Source: Mastigocoleus sp. MO_188.B34 | GTDB lineage: Bacteria; Cyanobacteriota; Cyanobacteriia; Cyanobacteriales; Nostocaceae | Reading direction: 5' to 3' | NCBI RefSeq assembly: GCF_030065675.1 | Contig: NZ_JASJDK010000038.1 | Coordinates: 1 to 55,247, forward strand | DNA: 55,247 nucleotides | Part shown: piece by piece, positions 27,775-36,266 of the stretch | Layout of the letters: each line of letters begins with the position of its first letter | Numbering within the stretch: position 1 is the stretch's first letter | Notes under the pieces: generated by a model | Told to the model about the DNA's origin: nothing | The model's input: the letters and a program-made list of their open reading frames with translations, nothing else | The model's database searches: none | Program-made: the position numbers and the translations under genes

Positions 27775-27848
27775 GGCTCAGTAGCTCAGTTGGTTAGAGT
27801 AGGGGACTCATAAGCCCTTGGTCGTCAGTTCGAGTCTGACCTGAGCCA
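27775..27848 (+). tRNA. trnM: tRNA-Met (CAT anticodon, elongator type)
   Basis: A full cloverleaf: acceptor GGCTCAG / CTGAGCC, D-stem GCTC / GAGT, anticodon loop CTCATAA with CAT at 27809-27811, T-arm GTCAG-TTCGAGT-CTGAC, discriminator A at 27848; CCA is not encoded. A bulkless acceptor with a standard 1-72 G-C pair marks it as elongator rather than initiator. The anticodon stem GGGGA / GCCCT has an A31-G39 mismatch and a G27-T43 wobble, and the D-stem also closes with G-T, so it is weaker than usual. Confidence 0.93.
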
Positions 27849-28019
27849 CTAAAAACTTAATAAAGATAAAAAAAATAGTAACCGATATTTATAGATGTTA
27901 CCAATAAAGTAGCTCTTAATATCGGTATTTTTTGTTTTTATCTATTGCATTGCTTGGTATATCACGGCGGAAATAAAGCACCTGTTTATAAAATGTCAAA
28001 GCTATAAAAAACACTACTT

Positions 28020-28220
28020 TTGACTTATGTCCTACGGACACGTTGTAGCTATTGCTGCGCTACCTATAGCTATGCTACCTACGGATTGGATCTGGCGCTA
28101 CCTTACGGTTAAGCCTTACAGCATAGCCTAGAGGCTCCCTCCGGTAACCTTACGGATTAGCCTCTGGCTGGGCTAACGGCGCAAGCCGCGTGCAATCCGC
28201 AAATGACTTCCGCGCAGCGG
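28020..28220. repeat. Dispersed repeat cluster abutting the debranching-enzyme gene
   Basis: About 200 bp of tightly packed short palindromes: TTATGTCC-TAC-GGACACG, GTAGC...GCTAC words, CCTTACGG three times, GCCTCTGG and CGCAAGCCGCG. It is markedly GC-richer than its surroundings. Sequence words are shared with 12175-12280 and 54985-55195. It ends 8 bp before the minus-strand stop codon of the debranching enzyme. Confidence 0.7.
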
Positions 28221-28228
28221 TAACAGTA

Positions 28229-30337
28229 TTACTTAGGAAAATGGCGAATGATTTCTGCTACCGACCAAGCTTGAGCAACCGCACCTCTGGGATTATGAGG
28301 CGGATCGCCATCAAAAATTTCTGAAATTGAACCGATACAAGCTTGATTCAAAAAACTATTGAGTATAGGCTCCCAATCAAAAGGCAATGGTTTACCTGGA
28401 AAAAAGCGTTCCCAAGACCTAACGAAAGGTCCAATAAGCCAACTCCAAACCGTACCTTGATGGTAAGCGCTGTCCCGTTGAGTCGAATCACCTACATATT
28501 TACCAATATATTCTGGATCGGAGGGTTCGAGACTGCGAAGACCGTAAGGAGTTAGCAGTCTTGAAGCTGCTAATTCAAGTATCTGTTCCCCCTGTGATTG
28601 GGAAAATCCACAATGGTACAGGGAAAGTGCTAAAACGGCATTGGGACGAATTTGACTATTTCGACGATCATCTGGCTCAATGCTGTCGTATAAGTATCTC
28701 AACTGGGAATTCCAATACTTTTGTAAAGACTCTTTTACTTGTTGTGCTTGTTGACTGTACCTTTGAGCTTGTTTGAGATATTTTAAAGAATCTCCAACTT
28801 GAATTTCACTTAAACGTTTTGCCCATTGAGCAGACCAACATAAAGCCGAAAACCACAAGGCATTTACTTCTACAGGTTTACCACGTCGGGGTGTAACAGC
28901 TTTTCCTTCAACTAAAGCATCCATCCAAGTCAATGCGACTCCACGGGCATCCCAACTAATAAGTCCATCGGTAGAATCAACTTGGATATTATAAAGAGTA
29001 CCGCCAATAAAAGCTTTATATATTTGTTGTACTACTGGATATTGAGCAACTAGAAAATCCCAATCTTGGGTTGCTTCTAAATATAGTCCCAAAGCTTCAA
29101 TCCACCAAAGGGCTGCATCAATGCTGTTATAAGATGGTTCCCCATCAACATCTGGGAAACCGTTGGGTATAAGCCCATGACGACAATATCTGCCAAAAGT
29201 CTCAAGCAATCCTTTGGCTAGTTTAAAACGCCCTGTTACTAATGTTAAACCTGGTAAAGCAATTAAAGTATCCCGTCCCCAATCATTAAACCAATGATAG
29301 CCAGCAATGACGCTTGGTCCAGAAATAGAAGCACGATAAACAATAAATTGTTCGCTAGCTCTGAGTATTTTTTGCCACAGAGTATCACGTGGTATATATG
29401 CAGTAGGATTAGAGTTGTTAACTAAATTTTCTTCTAATCCTTTTTCTGTCCCTTTCGACATGCTCCAGCCAAATATCTGATTTAACCTACTTTCTTCCGC
29501 CTCAACAGCCTTGGAAAAAGTTTCATAATTTAGTGGAGTGTGATCGTTGATTAGAAAACCAACTTTTGCCTCTAAAGTAACTGTATCTCCTGGTTGGAGA
29601 ACGACATTTAAGTAACCTGGGCTGTAAAGGTCTTCGCGATCGCCTAATCCTCGTCGCGTTTCTTCTGGGAGCCCATAATTCCAGTACCAAACGGCTTCTG
29701 CTTGATATTCTCCTCGGGTCCAACGCAATTGCCAAGGAGTACCAAAATCTCCGGCATTGATTGATTGGAGACAGATTACCCGTTCTCCAAGAATTTGTGA
29801 AAACAGTAGATCTGAAGTTTCTTTTTGTTGATGATGAAAATTCCGATCAGCAATTAACAGGCGCAGTCTTAACACCCCTACATCATTGCCTTCATATAAA
29901 TAATGAACTAAAATTCGGTGGCAATATTGGTTGTTAGGGGTTTTGGAAAATGATGCTTCTTCTCCTATCCCACCCGTCGGGCACAAAAAATTTTCTCCCA
30001 ATCCTGAGGGCATTATCATCCGTCTAGTAAGTTGCCACTCTTTATCCCCCCAAACCCATTTTGGAACAGGATTAATCTGAAAATAACGTAATAATTCGTA
30101 ACCAGTTGGTTCGATCTGACCGCTACCCCAAAAGTTAGTCCCCGCAACTACAACCTCACCCCCAATCTCCAAGCTAGCTTCCAAATGGGATAGCAGAAGG
30201 GTTCTTCCTGAGGGCGGACTAGTTGCAGCAAACAACCAACCATGATAGGTGCGAGTCCTAACATCCGAAACAGTACCACTGGCAAACCCCCCCAAGCCAT
30301 TGGTAAGCAACCATTCTCTTGTATCTAAATCAGCCAT
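28229..30337 (-). CDS. Amylo-alpha-1,6-glucosidase (glycogen debranching enzyme, GH133)
   Basis: 702 residues. It hydrolyses or trims alpha-1,6 branches of glycogen, the carbon store of cyanobacteria, in the cytoplasm. The N-terminal GDE_N beta domain opens with EWLLTNGLGGFASGTV and TRTYHGWLFAA (residues 8-38), typical of the prokaryotic family. The C-terminal (alpha/alpha)6 domain contains HWFNDWGRDTLIALPGL with the catalytic-site Asp, NGFPDVDGEPSYNSIDAALWWIEAL, WMDALV, and the end region YHQGTVWSWLIGPF. The length is usual and the protein looks intact. Divergent from the 2-Cys peroxiredoxin gene with 142 bp between starts. A HIP1 octamer lies at 29636. Confidence 0.93.
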   Translation of the reverse strand: MADLDTREWLLTNGLGGFASGTVSDVRTRTYHGWLFAATSPPSGRTLLLSHLEASLEIGGEVVVAGTNFWGSGQIEPTGYELLRYFQINPVPKWVWGDKEWQLTRRMIMPSGLGENFLCPTGGIGEEASFSKTPNNQYCHRILVHYLYEGNDVGVLRLRLLIADRNFHHQQKETSDLLFSQILGERVICLQSINAGDFGTPWQLRWTRGEYQAEAVWYWNYGLPEETRRGLGDREDLYSPGYLNVVLQPGDTVTLEAKVGFLINDHTPLNYETFSKAVEAEESRLNQIFGWSMSKGTEKGLEENLVNNSNPTAYIPRDTLWQKILRASEQFIVYRASISGPSVIAGYHWFNDWGRDTLIALPGLTLVTGRFKLAKGLLETFGRYCRHGLIPNGFPDVDGEPSYNSIDAALWWIEALGLYLEATQDWDFLVAQYPVVQQIYKAFIGGTLYNIQVDSTDGLISWDARGVALTWMDALVEGKAVTPRRGKPVEVNALWFSALCWSAQWAKRLSEIQVGDSLKYLKQAQRYSQQAQQVKESLQKYWNSQLRYLYDSIEPDDRRNSQIRPNAVLALSLYHCGFSQSQGEQILELAASRLLTPYGLRSLEPSDPEYIGKYVGDSTQRDSAYHQGTVWSWLIGPFVRSWERFFPGKPLPFDWEPILNSFLNQACIGSISEIFDGDPPHNPRGAVAQAWSVAEIIRHFPK

Positions 30338-30479
30338 TTATACTCAAAATCGTTATGACTATGATATAGTCGTAACAGTTCGTAATTTAATTGTCAGTTG
30401 ATGGATTAGCTAAATTTAATAGACGGATCCATCTTCACAAAGCAGTAAAACTTGTATAGCTTTAAGGAGATATATTACT

Positions 30480-31091
30480 ATGCCTCTGACTTACGCAACA
30501 GAAGGATGCCTTCGAGTCGGTCAACAAGCCCCAGACTTTACAGCTACTGCTGTAGTGGATCAAGAATTTAAAACAGTTAAGCTTTCCGACTATCGCGGAA
30601 AGTATGTTGTTTTATTCTTCTATCCTTTAGACTTTACCTTTGTTTGTCCTACAGAAATTACTGCTTTTAGTGATCGTTACGAAGACTTTAAAAAACTGAA
30701 CACCGAAATTCTTGGAGTTTCTGTTGACAGTGAGTTTTCCCACCTAGCATGGATTCAAACTGACCGTAAACAAGGTGGTGTTGGCGATCTTAATTATCCC
30801 CTAGTTTCAGATATTAAGAAAGAGATTAGCGCGGCTTACAACGTCTTAGATCCTGAAGCAGGCGTAGCACTACGCGGTCTGTTCATCATGGATAAAGAAG
30901 GCGTAATCCAACATGCGACCATTAATAATCTTTCTTTCGGTCGTAACGTTGATGAAACTCTCAGAACATTGCAAGCGATTCAATACGTCCAAAGCCATCC
31001 TGATGAAGTTTGTCCTGCGGGTTGGCAACCTGGGGAGAAAACTATGAACCCAGATCCTCAGAAGTCCAAAGTTTACTTTGCATCCATTTAA
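30480..31091 (+). CDS. 2-Cys peroxiredoxin
   Basis: 203 residues, typical 2-Cys Prx. It reduces H2O2 and organic peroxides using a peroxidatic Cys, then a resolving Cys of the partner subunit, and is recycled by thioredoxin. Cys56 sits in [12 protein letters not shown] (peroxidatic); Cys178 in [10 protein letters not shown] (resolving). AAGGAG at 30464-30469, 10 bases before ATG 30480, sets the start. The C-terminal YF-type tail (KVYFASI) is present and a Gly-Gly-Val-Gly stretch lies at 98-101. These are the features associated with overoxidation-sensitive Prx, so a sensitive form is possible. It is followed by a hairpin. Confidence 0.95.
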   Translation: MPLTYATEGCLRVGQQAPDFTATAVVDQEFKTVKLSDYRGKYVVLFFYPLDFTFVCPTEITAFSDRYEDFKKLNTEILGVSVDSEFSHLAWIQTDRKQGGVGDLNYPLVSDIKKEISAAYNVLDPEAGVALRGLFIMDKEGVIQHATINNLSFGRNVDETLRTLQAIQYVQSHPDEVCPAGWQPGEKTMNPDPQKSKVYFASI

Positions 31092-31116
31092 GTACGACTA
31101 CTCAATACTAGACTAA

Positions 31117-31173
31117 TTGCCGTCAGCCATAAAGTCATTTATTATGTTTGGCTTCTGCAAAATCTGACGGCAA
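31117..31173 (+). terminator. Long stem-loop after the peroxiredoxin gene
   Basis: Arms TTGCCGTCAG (31117-31126) and CTGACGGCAA (31164-31173) pair perfectly over 10 bp, and an inner AGCC / GGCT extends the stem. What follows is AATAAATTT, not a strong T-run, so it is either a weak terminator or an mRNA-stabilising structure. Confidence 0.6.
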
Positions 31174-31420
31174 ATAAATTTATCACTATAAGTTTTCAAG
31201 TATCCTAAATCCTAAAATTTGTATCCAGATATGGTTTTAAAAGCTAACTAAGTTAAGTATGGGCAAATTAAATAGTAAAAATAGTACAAAAGTCCCAAAA
31301 TCGATAAAATCTCAAGATTAATATTTACAGAGTTACAAAATTAAGAATTGACTTAATAATCAAAATTAAAAATCGGAAATAAATTATTTTATAGCCAGGA
31401 TAAATAAAAATATTTTTACT

Positions 31421-31957
31421 ATGCCCAATCCAAGTGATTTTAGCGGTTTATTCAACAAACGTTTTCTGGATAATTTCCTTCCTATTCCTGCTACTAATAG
31501 ATTTCAATTAGGAAATTCAACTCCAGACTTTAAATTGCCAGATATTACTAATGGTAAATTAGTCAAATTATCAGAGTACAAAGGTAAACAGCCAGTATTA
31601 CTGGCATTTACACGTATTTTTACAGAAAACCAATATTGCCCCTTTTGCTTTCCTCACATCAAAGCCTTGAAAGATAATTATGAACAATTTCAAGACCGGG
31701 GCATAGAAGTTCTCTTAATTACCAGTATTGACGAACGACAAAGCAAAATAGTAGTACAAGATTTAGGCTTGCAAATGCCTTTACTTAGCGATCCTAGCTG
31801 TCGTGTATTTCGCTCTTACGAAGTTGGACAAGCATTAGGGGCACCTTTACCAGCACAATTTGTTTTAGACCAAGATAGAAAATTACGTTACAAACACTTA
31901 TTTTCTTTCTTCGAGCCTAACGCTACTATTGATACTTTATTAAAGCAATTCGATTAA
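31421..31957 (+). CDS. Redoxin / AhpC-TSA-like thioredoxin-fold protein
   Basis: 178 residues. Thioredoxin-fold peroxiredoxin-like protein: LGNSTPDFKLPDITNGKLVKLSEYKG, then strand PVLLAFTRIF and a Cys-Pro-Phe-Cys motif around residues 75-78 (NQYCPFCFPHIKAL), and the strand EVLLITSIDERQ. The CPFC spacing is thioredoxin-like rather than the usual PxxxTxxC of Prx. This suggests a thiol peroxidase of the PrxQ/BCP neighbourhood or a disulfide reductase. No signal peptide is evident, so it is cytoplasmic. It sits 329 bp after the 2-Cys Prx gene on the same strand, and the gap makes separate transcription likely. The function is inferred from fold only. Confidence 0.75.
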   Translation: MPNPSDFSGLFNKRFLDNFLPIPATNRFQLGNSTPDFKLPDITNGKLVKLSEYKGKQPVLLAFTRIFTENQYCPFCFPHIKALKDNYEQFQDRGIEVLLITSIDERQSKIVVQDLGLQMPLLSDPSCRVFRSYEVGQALGAPLPAQFVLDQDRKLRYKHLFSFFEPNATIDTLLKQFD

Positions 31958-32019
31958 AGCAATTCGACTGAAATACTTTATTTTTGGTTGATTTTTTGAT
32001 TTTTCATATTTTTGATTCT

Positions 32020-32262
32020 TCATACGCTGCTCATTTGTCTCGAAGCAGCTATGTCGCGGATCAAAGGAAGTCTTGAACGAATATATGTCTTAATCGTTGT
32101 TGTTTCTACTCGATCTAATCTTTTTTCTTCAAGTTGTCCTAGCAGTTGTTCGATTAGTTCAGTGTCGCTAAATTCAAGAAGGATACTTGCTTGAGTTTCT
32201 TCAACTACAGACCACAAATGTCGCAATGTTGATGATGAATGTTTCACGGGACCTACTCCCAC
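32020..32262 (-). CDS. Conserved cyanobacterial hypothetical protein
   Basis: 80 residues, all helical. The segment KHSSSTLRHLWSVVEETQASILLEFSD and TIKTYIRSRLPLIRDIAASR is a pattern I recognise from small cyanobacterial proteins with no known role. The start is GTG at 32262; another in-frame GTG six codons on, just before KHSSS, may be the real one. Convergent with the redoxin gene, 62 bp apart. A plus-strand frame over the same bases is a shadow. Confidence 0.65.
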   Translation of the reverse strand: MGVGPVKHSSSTLRHLWSVVEETQASILLEFSDTELIEQLLGQLEEKRLDRVETTTIKTYIRSRLPLIRDIAASRQMSSV

Positions 32263-32918
32263 TGCAAATATTGAATTTTTGCAGTTTGTATAATTTTGCT
32301 ATTGATAGATAACTGTGTCAGAATCAACAGAAATCTTGATAAATATTTTTCTTTGTTTCTAATTTTTAGATGCCATAAGAAGTTTATATATGTATGGCAT
32401 TAGTATTTTAGAAAACAAAAATTATATTTAGAGATATTTTGAGCAGTAAAAGCCAAGAATTATTGAAAAAGTAAAAAACAAAGCTACCAAAGTGAGAAAA
32501 TAATATTTCTTTTTTTGGGTATATTCTTCACCTACCTCTTCTGATTTTTTCTGTTTGTATCGGGCAAAGTAGTACTTATTTTTTGGATAAATTTTTACGA
32601 TCTTCTTAAAGACAAAAATCAGTTTATCTTTGCCTAATATCTATCTCTATAAAAATATTAGATGACAAATCTAAAGAAAAGATTAAATTTTAAGAATTAT
32701 GTCTGATTTGATAAAAAACTCAACAAACACTCAAGTTTAAACATTAAAACAGTTAAGCTCTATACCAATTCCAGAAAAATTAACTGTAGAAAGATAAATT
32801 TTGGGAAAATAAATTTCATAAAATAATATTACATGTAGATCTTTACAAGGTTGACTCAAGAAAAATCTACAAAAAGTGCCTATTATAAGGATTTAATTGT
32901 GCTTAACGCCATAAATCC
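32263..32918. other. AT-rich gap
   Basis: 656 bases, no supported gene. It contains the promoter side of the small hypothetical gene and the 3' flank of the PLP decarboxylase. No clear terminator with a T-run was found. Confidence 0.4.
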
Positions 32919-34289
32919 TCAAAATATTTTTGTTTTCAATACCTCATCTGTTACTGCGTCTAAAATCTCCCAAATTCGGTCTAACCAATCAAAATGTTCT
33001 GGTTTCATCAAACAAGAGCGCAAACAGGTAATGTACTTTTCATCCCATTCAATATCTACTTGATCTCCCTGCTGAAAAAACTCAATGGGAAACTTAGCTA
33101 AGGCTAGATGCAAATTTTGGGCTGCAGATTTTTCAAAAATTTCTTGGGATAGTAGTGAAGCTTTACTGACCCTTTCAGCTTTTGGAACCCAGATTACTAT
33201 GTCTAACTCGGGTGGAAAAGCAGTAATAAATTTGCGATCGCTTTGTAGTTTTTCAAATAAATTGATTGCAGCTTGTCTGGATTTACTCAAATCAATGGCG
33301 AATTTACCATCTCTAACCATTGGTAGTAATTTCTGAGTTGCCCATAATGCTACAGCAGCTGAACCAGGACGAGAACATTCTAGGCTAATTTCTCCTAAAT
33401 GTAATTCCTGGGAACTAAAGTAAGTGTAGGGTGAATCATGTTTATAAAATTGACCTACCGCAGGGTCTTTAAATAAAATACAGCCACAACCATAAGGCTG
33501 TAATCCATGTTTGTGAGGATCGATAACAATAGAATCAACTTGTGAAATCGAATCAAAAATAGCGCGGGTACGATCGCTTAAATTATCTATTAAAGTAAAA
33601 TAACCGCCATAAGCTGCATCCACATGGATACGGAAATTATATTGGGACTGTAACTCAATAATTTCTGGTAACGGATCTACAGAACCTGTGGCTGTGGTAC
33701 CCATTGTAACTACAACTGTACCAATATCCCCTCCATCTAAAAGTTTTTCCAGGTCGCTCAAATTCATACGTCCTTGGTTATCACACTTCACACTTTGAAA
33801 TGGAAGACGTAGAACATTACAAAGTCTTTTGTGGGTGTAATGTGCTTGAGAAGAAGCTAGTATTTTGCTTTTTGGATTTTGCTTTAAACTTGCGACCCAT
33901 AAACCTTCCAGGTTAGCCATGGTTCCACCGCTACACAAATGTCCCAGGTGGGTTTCCCAACCAAACATTCGAGCAATTTCCCCAACAGCTTCTTTTTCCA
34001 TTACCGAGCTACTGCGTCCTCCATCAAGAGCGTGGTTGTTGGGGTTAATCCACAATGACAGCATATAAGCAAGACGGGCGATCGCTGTTGGTGGCTTAAG
34101 CATTTGTCCCACATATAAAGGATGATGGTAAGGAAAATTATCTTGCATGCGGGCTGCAACTTGGAGCAAAACAGGTTTAATTGTTTCTAGATCGGGAGTT
34201 GGATCGAGTTCGGGAAGGTTTTGGAAACCATAATCAAGTTTTTCTAAAGCTTCTTGGAGTAAGTTGAGGCTTTGTTTTTCTAAAGTCAT
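32919..34289 (-). CDS. Group II pyridoxal-phosphate-dependent decarboxylase
   Basis: 456 residues, fold type I PLP enzyme of the aromatic-amino-acid / glutamate / diaminobutyrate decarboxylase group. Visible: LCSGGTMANLEGLWVA (PLP phosphate loop), SSQAHYTHKRLCNVL (His stacking on the cofactor), RIHVDAAYGGYFTL (Asp that bonds the pyridine N, plus Ala) and VIDPHKHGLQPYGCG with the internal-aldimine Lys260. Substrate cannot be assigned by eye; L-2,4-diaminobutyrate, glutamate or aromatic amino acids are candidates. The C-terminus is shorter than in plant aromatic decarboxylases. It stands alone, with no polyamine or siderophore genes nearby. HIP1 copies lie at 33234 and 34078. Confidence 0.88.
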   Translation of the reverse strand: MTLEKQSLNLLQEALEKLDYGFQNLPELDPTPDLETIKPVLLQVAARMQDNFPYHHPLYVGQMLKPPTAIARLAYMLSLWINPNNHALDGGRSSSVMEKEAVGEIARMFGWETHLGHLCSGGTMANLEGLWVASLKQNPKSKILASSQAHYTHKRLCNVLRLPFQSVKCDNQGRMNLSDLEKLLDGGDIGTVVVTMGTTATGSVDPLPEIIELQSQYNFRIHVDAAYGGYFTLIDNLSDRTRAIFDSISQVDSIVIDPHKHGLQPYGCGCILFKDPAVGQFYKHDSPYTYFSSQELHLGEISLECSRPGSAAVALWATQKLLPMVRDGKFAIDLSKSRQAAINLFEKLQSDRKFITAFPPELDIVIWVPKAERVSKASLLSQEIFEKSAAQNLHLALAKFPIEFFQQGDQVDIEWDEKYITCLRSCLMKPEHFDWLDRIWEILDAVTDEVLKTKIF

Positions 34290-34949
34290 TTATTTATTTT
34301 TGTATTTGGAGCGAACAGTGTGTGCTGAATACACAAATAAAGAAAATTAGTGAATAGTTGGAGTTAATAGAGGATTTTACGCAGGCTGGTTATAGCCAGC
34401 AATTACTAACCTATATTTATGTCCGCTACTACTCAAATATTATAAAAGTGAAGTTTTTAATACCGACGATCGCAGGATTCCGATTTTTACGATTATTTAT
34501 TTTTCAAAAATATTGATTGAGCAATTAAAACAACGTAATTTAAAATTACTCGCTGAAAAGTTATTCTGTTTTATGTAAATGATTTTCGCTCACAAATACA
34601 TATCATATCTCGGGATGCATAAATAATCTTTCAAGTTTTTATTGATTTATCTAAATTTTATTGATTTATCTAAAATATATTGGCTCGATTTTATGTTGAC
34701 TCGATTTCTATTTAATAAATTTTCACTAGATTTTATTCATTATTTTTTAAAAACATGCTTTATAAATCAAGTTTTTTTTTTACAAATTAATCATTTCCAA
34801 TAGGTAAATAATCTTAAAATATGTTATTTAAATAAAGATTTTATGAATAAGTAATAATTATCCTATATTTGCATAAAACTATACTTTACGTCTCTATGAT
34901 TTCTGTAATTTTATAAAAATCATATTCTATTTTTGATTATATAAAGTTT
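34290..34949. other. Very AT-rich gap
   Basis: 660 bases between divergent genes, with repeated words such as TTTATTGATTTATCTAAA twice at 34638-34675. No gene or structured element is supported. Confidence 0.45.
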
Positions 34950-36248
34950 ATGAATAACCACATAGAAAATTGGCGAACATACTTTTATACGGGATCATGT
35001 AGGCATTTATTCAATCTTCAATTTTTAAAGATTTTGTTTTTATTATTATTTTTTACAATTGTTATTTACTTCATGTTTTTTGTAAATTCAATCAATATTA
35101 TATTTCTTTGTATATTTATTGGAATTATTTATGATTTTTTAAAAAATAGAAAAAAAATAGAAAAAATTATGTATAAGTCAAAAGAAATTAGACATAAAGC
35201 TATAACAGGTAAAAATGAGGGAGCAATTCAAGACGACTTACATAAAAATTTAGAACAATTACAAAACACAAATATTAATACAAGAATATCTGGAATTCAT
35301 GCCTTAGAATCTCTAGCTCAAGATTCACCTCAACTTTATTGGCAGATAATGGAAATGATCGCCAATTACGTAAAGCAGAATTCTCCCATCCCAAAGACAA
35401 AGGATAATAAAGAAAATCTTCGGATTACCAAAGATATTCAAGTTGCTCTGAATTTTCTTGGGAAAAAGAGTAGCAATGAAAATGAAAATAATAGAATAAA
35501 TCTTATAAACTGCGATTCATGTAGTAGGAATTTTGTTAGTACCGATTTCAGCACAACTAAACTTACTGCGGGTAGTTTTTGGCGTGCAAACCTCAGTCAC
35601 ACTAATCTTGTTGGGGCTCAACTTGAAGGTACTAACTTTAGTAATACTGACTTTAGAGGTGCAGACCTCAGCAACGTCCAATTTGAAGGTGCAGACCTAA
35701 GCACAGCACTGCTTCAAGATGCAAATCTCAGTAATGCATTATTAGAAAATGTTAATTTTATTGGTGCCCAACTTGAAGGTACAAACCTCACTAATGCCCT
35801 AATTGAAGGTGCAGATCTGATTTGTGCCAAATTAATTGGGGCTAAACTAATTGGTGCAAACCTCAGTGGAGCCGATCTTACTTCTGCAAATCTCAAAGCG
35901 GCGCAACTTTGGGGTGCGAATCTAATTTATAGTGATTTAAGTGGTGCAAATCTGGTTGCTTCTCAGCTAGAAGAAGCAAACTTGAGTGGTGCTAACCTCA
36001 GTAACACACAACTACAAGATGCCAATCTTATTAATGCCAAACTAGAAGGCATTTACTTAATTGATGCTGACCTCAGTAACGCCCAGCTACAATATGCGAA
36101 CTTGAGTAACGCTCAGCTTCAAGGTGCGAACTTCAGTAACGCTGACCTTAGTAATGTAAATGTTAATAATGCCCAATTTGGTCACAACCTGGGAATTTCT
36201 GAATCTATCAAGTGTGATCTAATTAAACGTGGGGCAATTTTTACCTGA
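34950..36248 (+). CDS. Membrane-anchored pentapeptide-repeat protein
   Basis: 432 residues. Two adjacent hydrophobic helices at about 25-65 (FLKILFLLLFFTIVIYFMFF; IIFLCIFIGIIYDF) anchor the N-terminus. A basic Lys-rich stretch follows, then a helical part at 95-150 (RISGIHALESLAQDSPQLYWQIMEMIANYV) of the kind often preceding pentapeptide repeats in cyanobacteria. From about residue 190 to 425 there are some 45 pentapeptides of type A(D/N)LSN / AQLEG, forming a right-handed quadrilateral beta helix on the cytosolic side. No enzymatic domain is seen. Function is unknown; a scaffold is plausible by analogy, which is inference. Confidence 0.88.
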   Translation: MNNHIENWRTYFYTGSCRHLFNLQFLKILFLLLFFTIVIYFMFFVNSINIIFLCIFIGIIYDFLKNRKKIEKIMYKSKEIRHKAITGKNEGAIQDDLHKNLEQLQNTNINTRISGIHALESLAQDSPQLYWQIMEMIANYVKQNSPIPKTKDNKENLRITKDIQVALNFLGKKSSNENENNRINLINCDSCSRNFVSTDFSTTKLTAGSFWRANLSHTNLVGAQLEGTNFSNTDFRGADLSNVQFEGADLSTALLQDANLSNALLENVNFIGAQLEGTNLTNALIEGADLICAKLIGAKLIGANLSGADLTSANLKAAQLWGANLIYSDLSGANLVASQLEEANLSGANLSNTQLQDANLINAKLEGIYLIDADLSNAQLQYANLSNAQLQGANFSNADLSNVNVNNAQFGHNLGISESIKCDLIKRGAIFT

Positions 36249-36266
36249 ATTTAGAGTTAGTTATCG

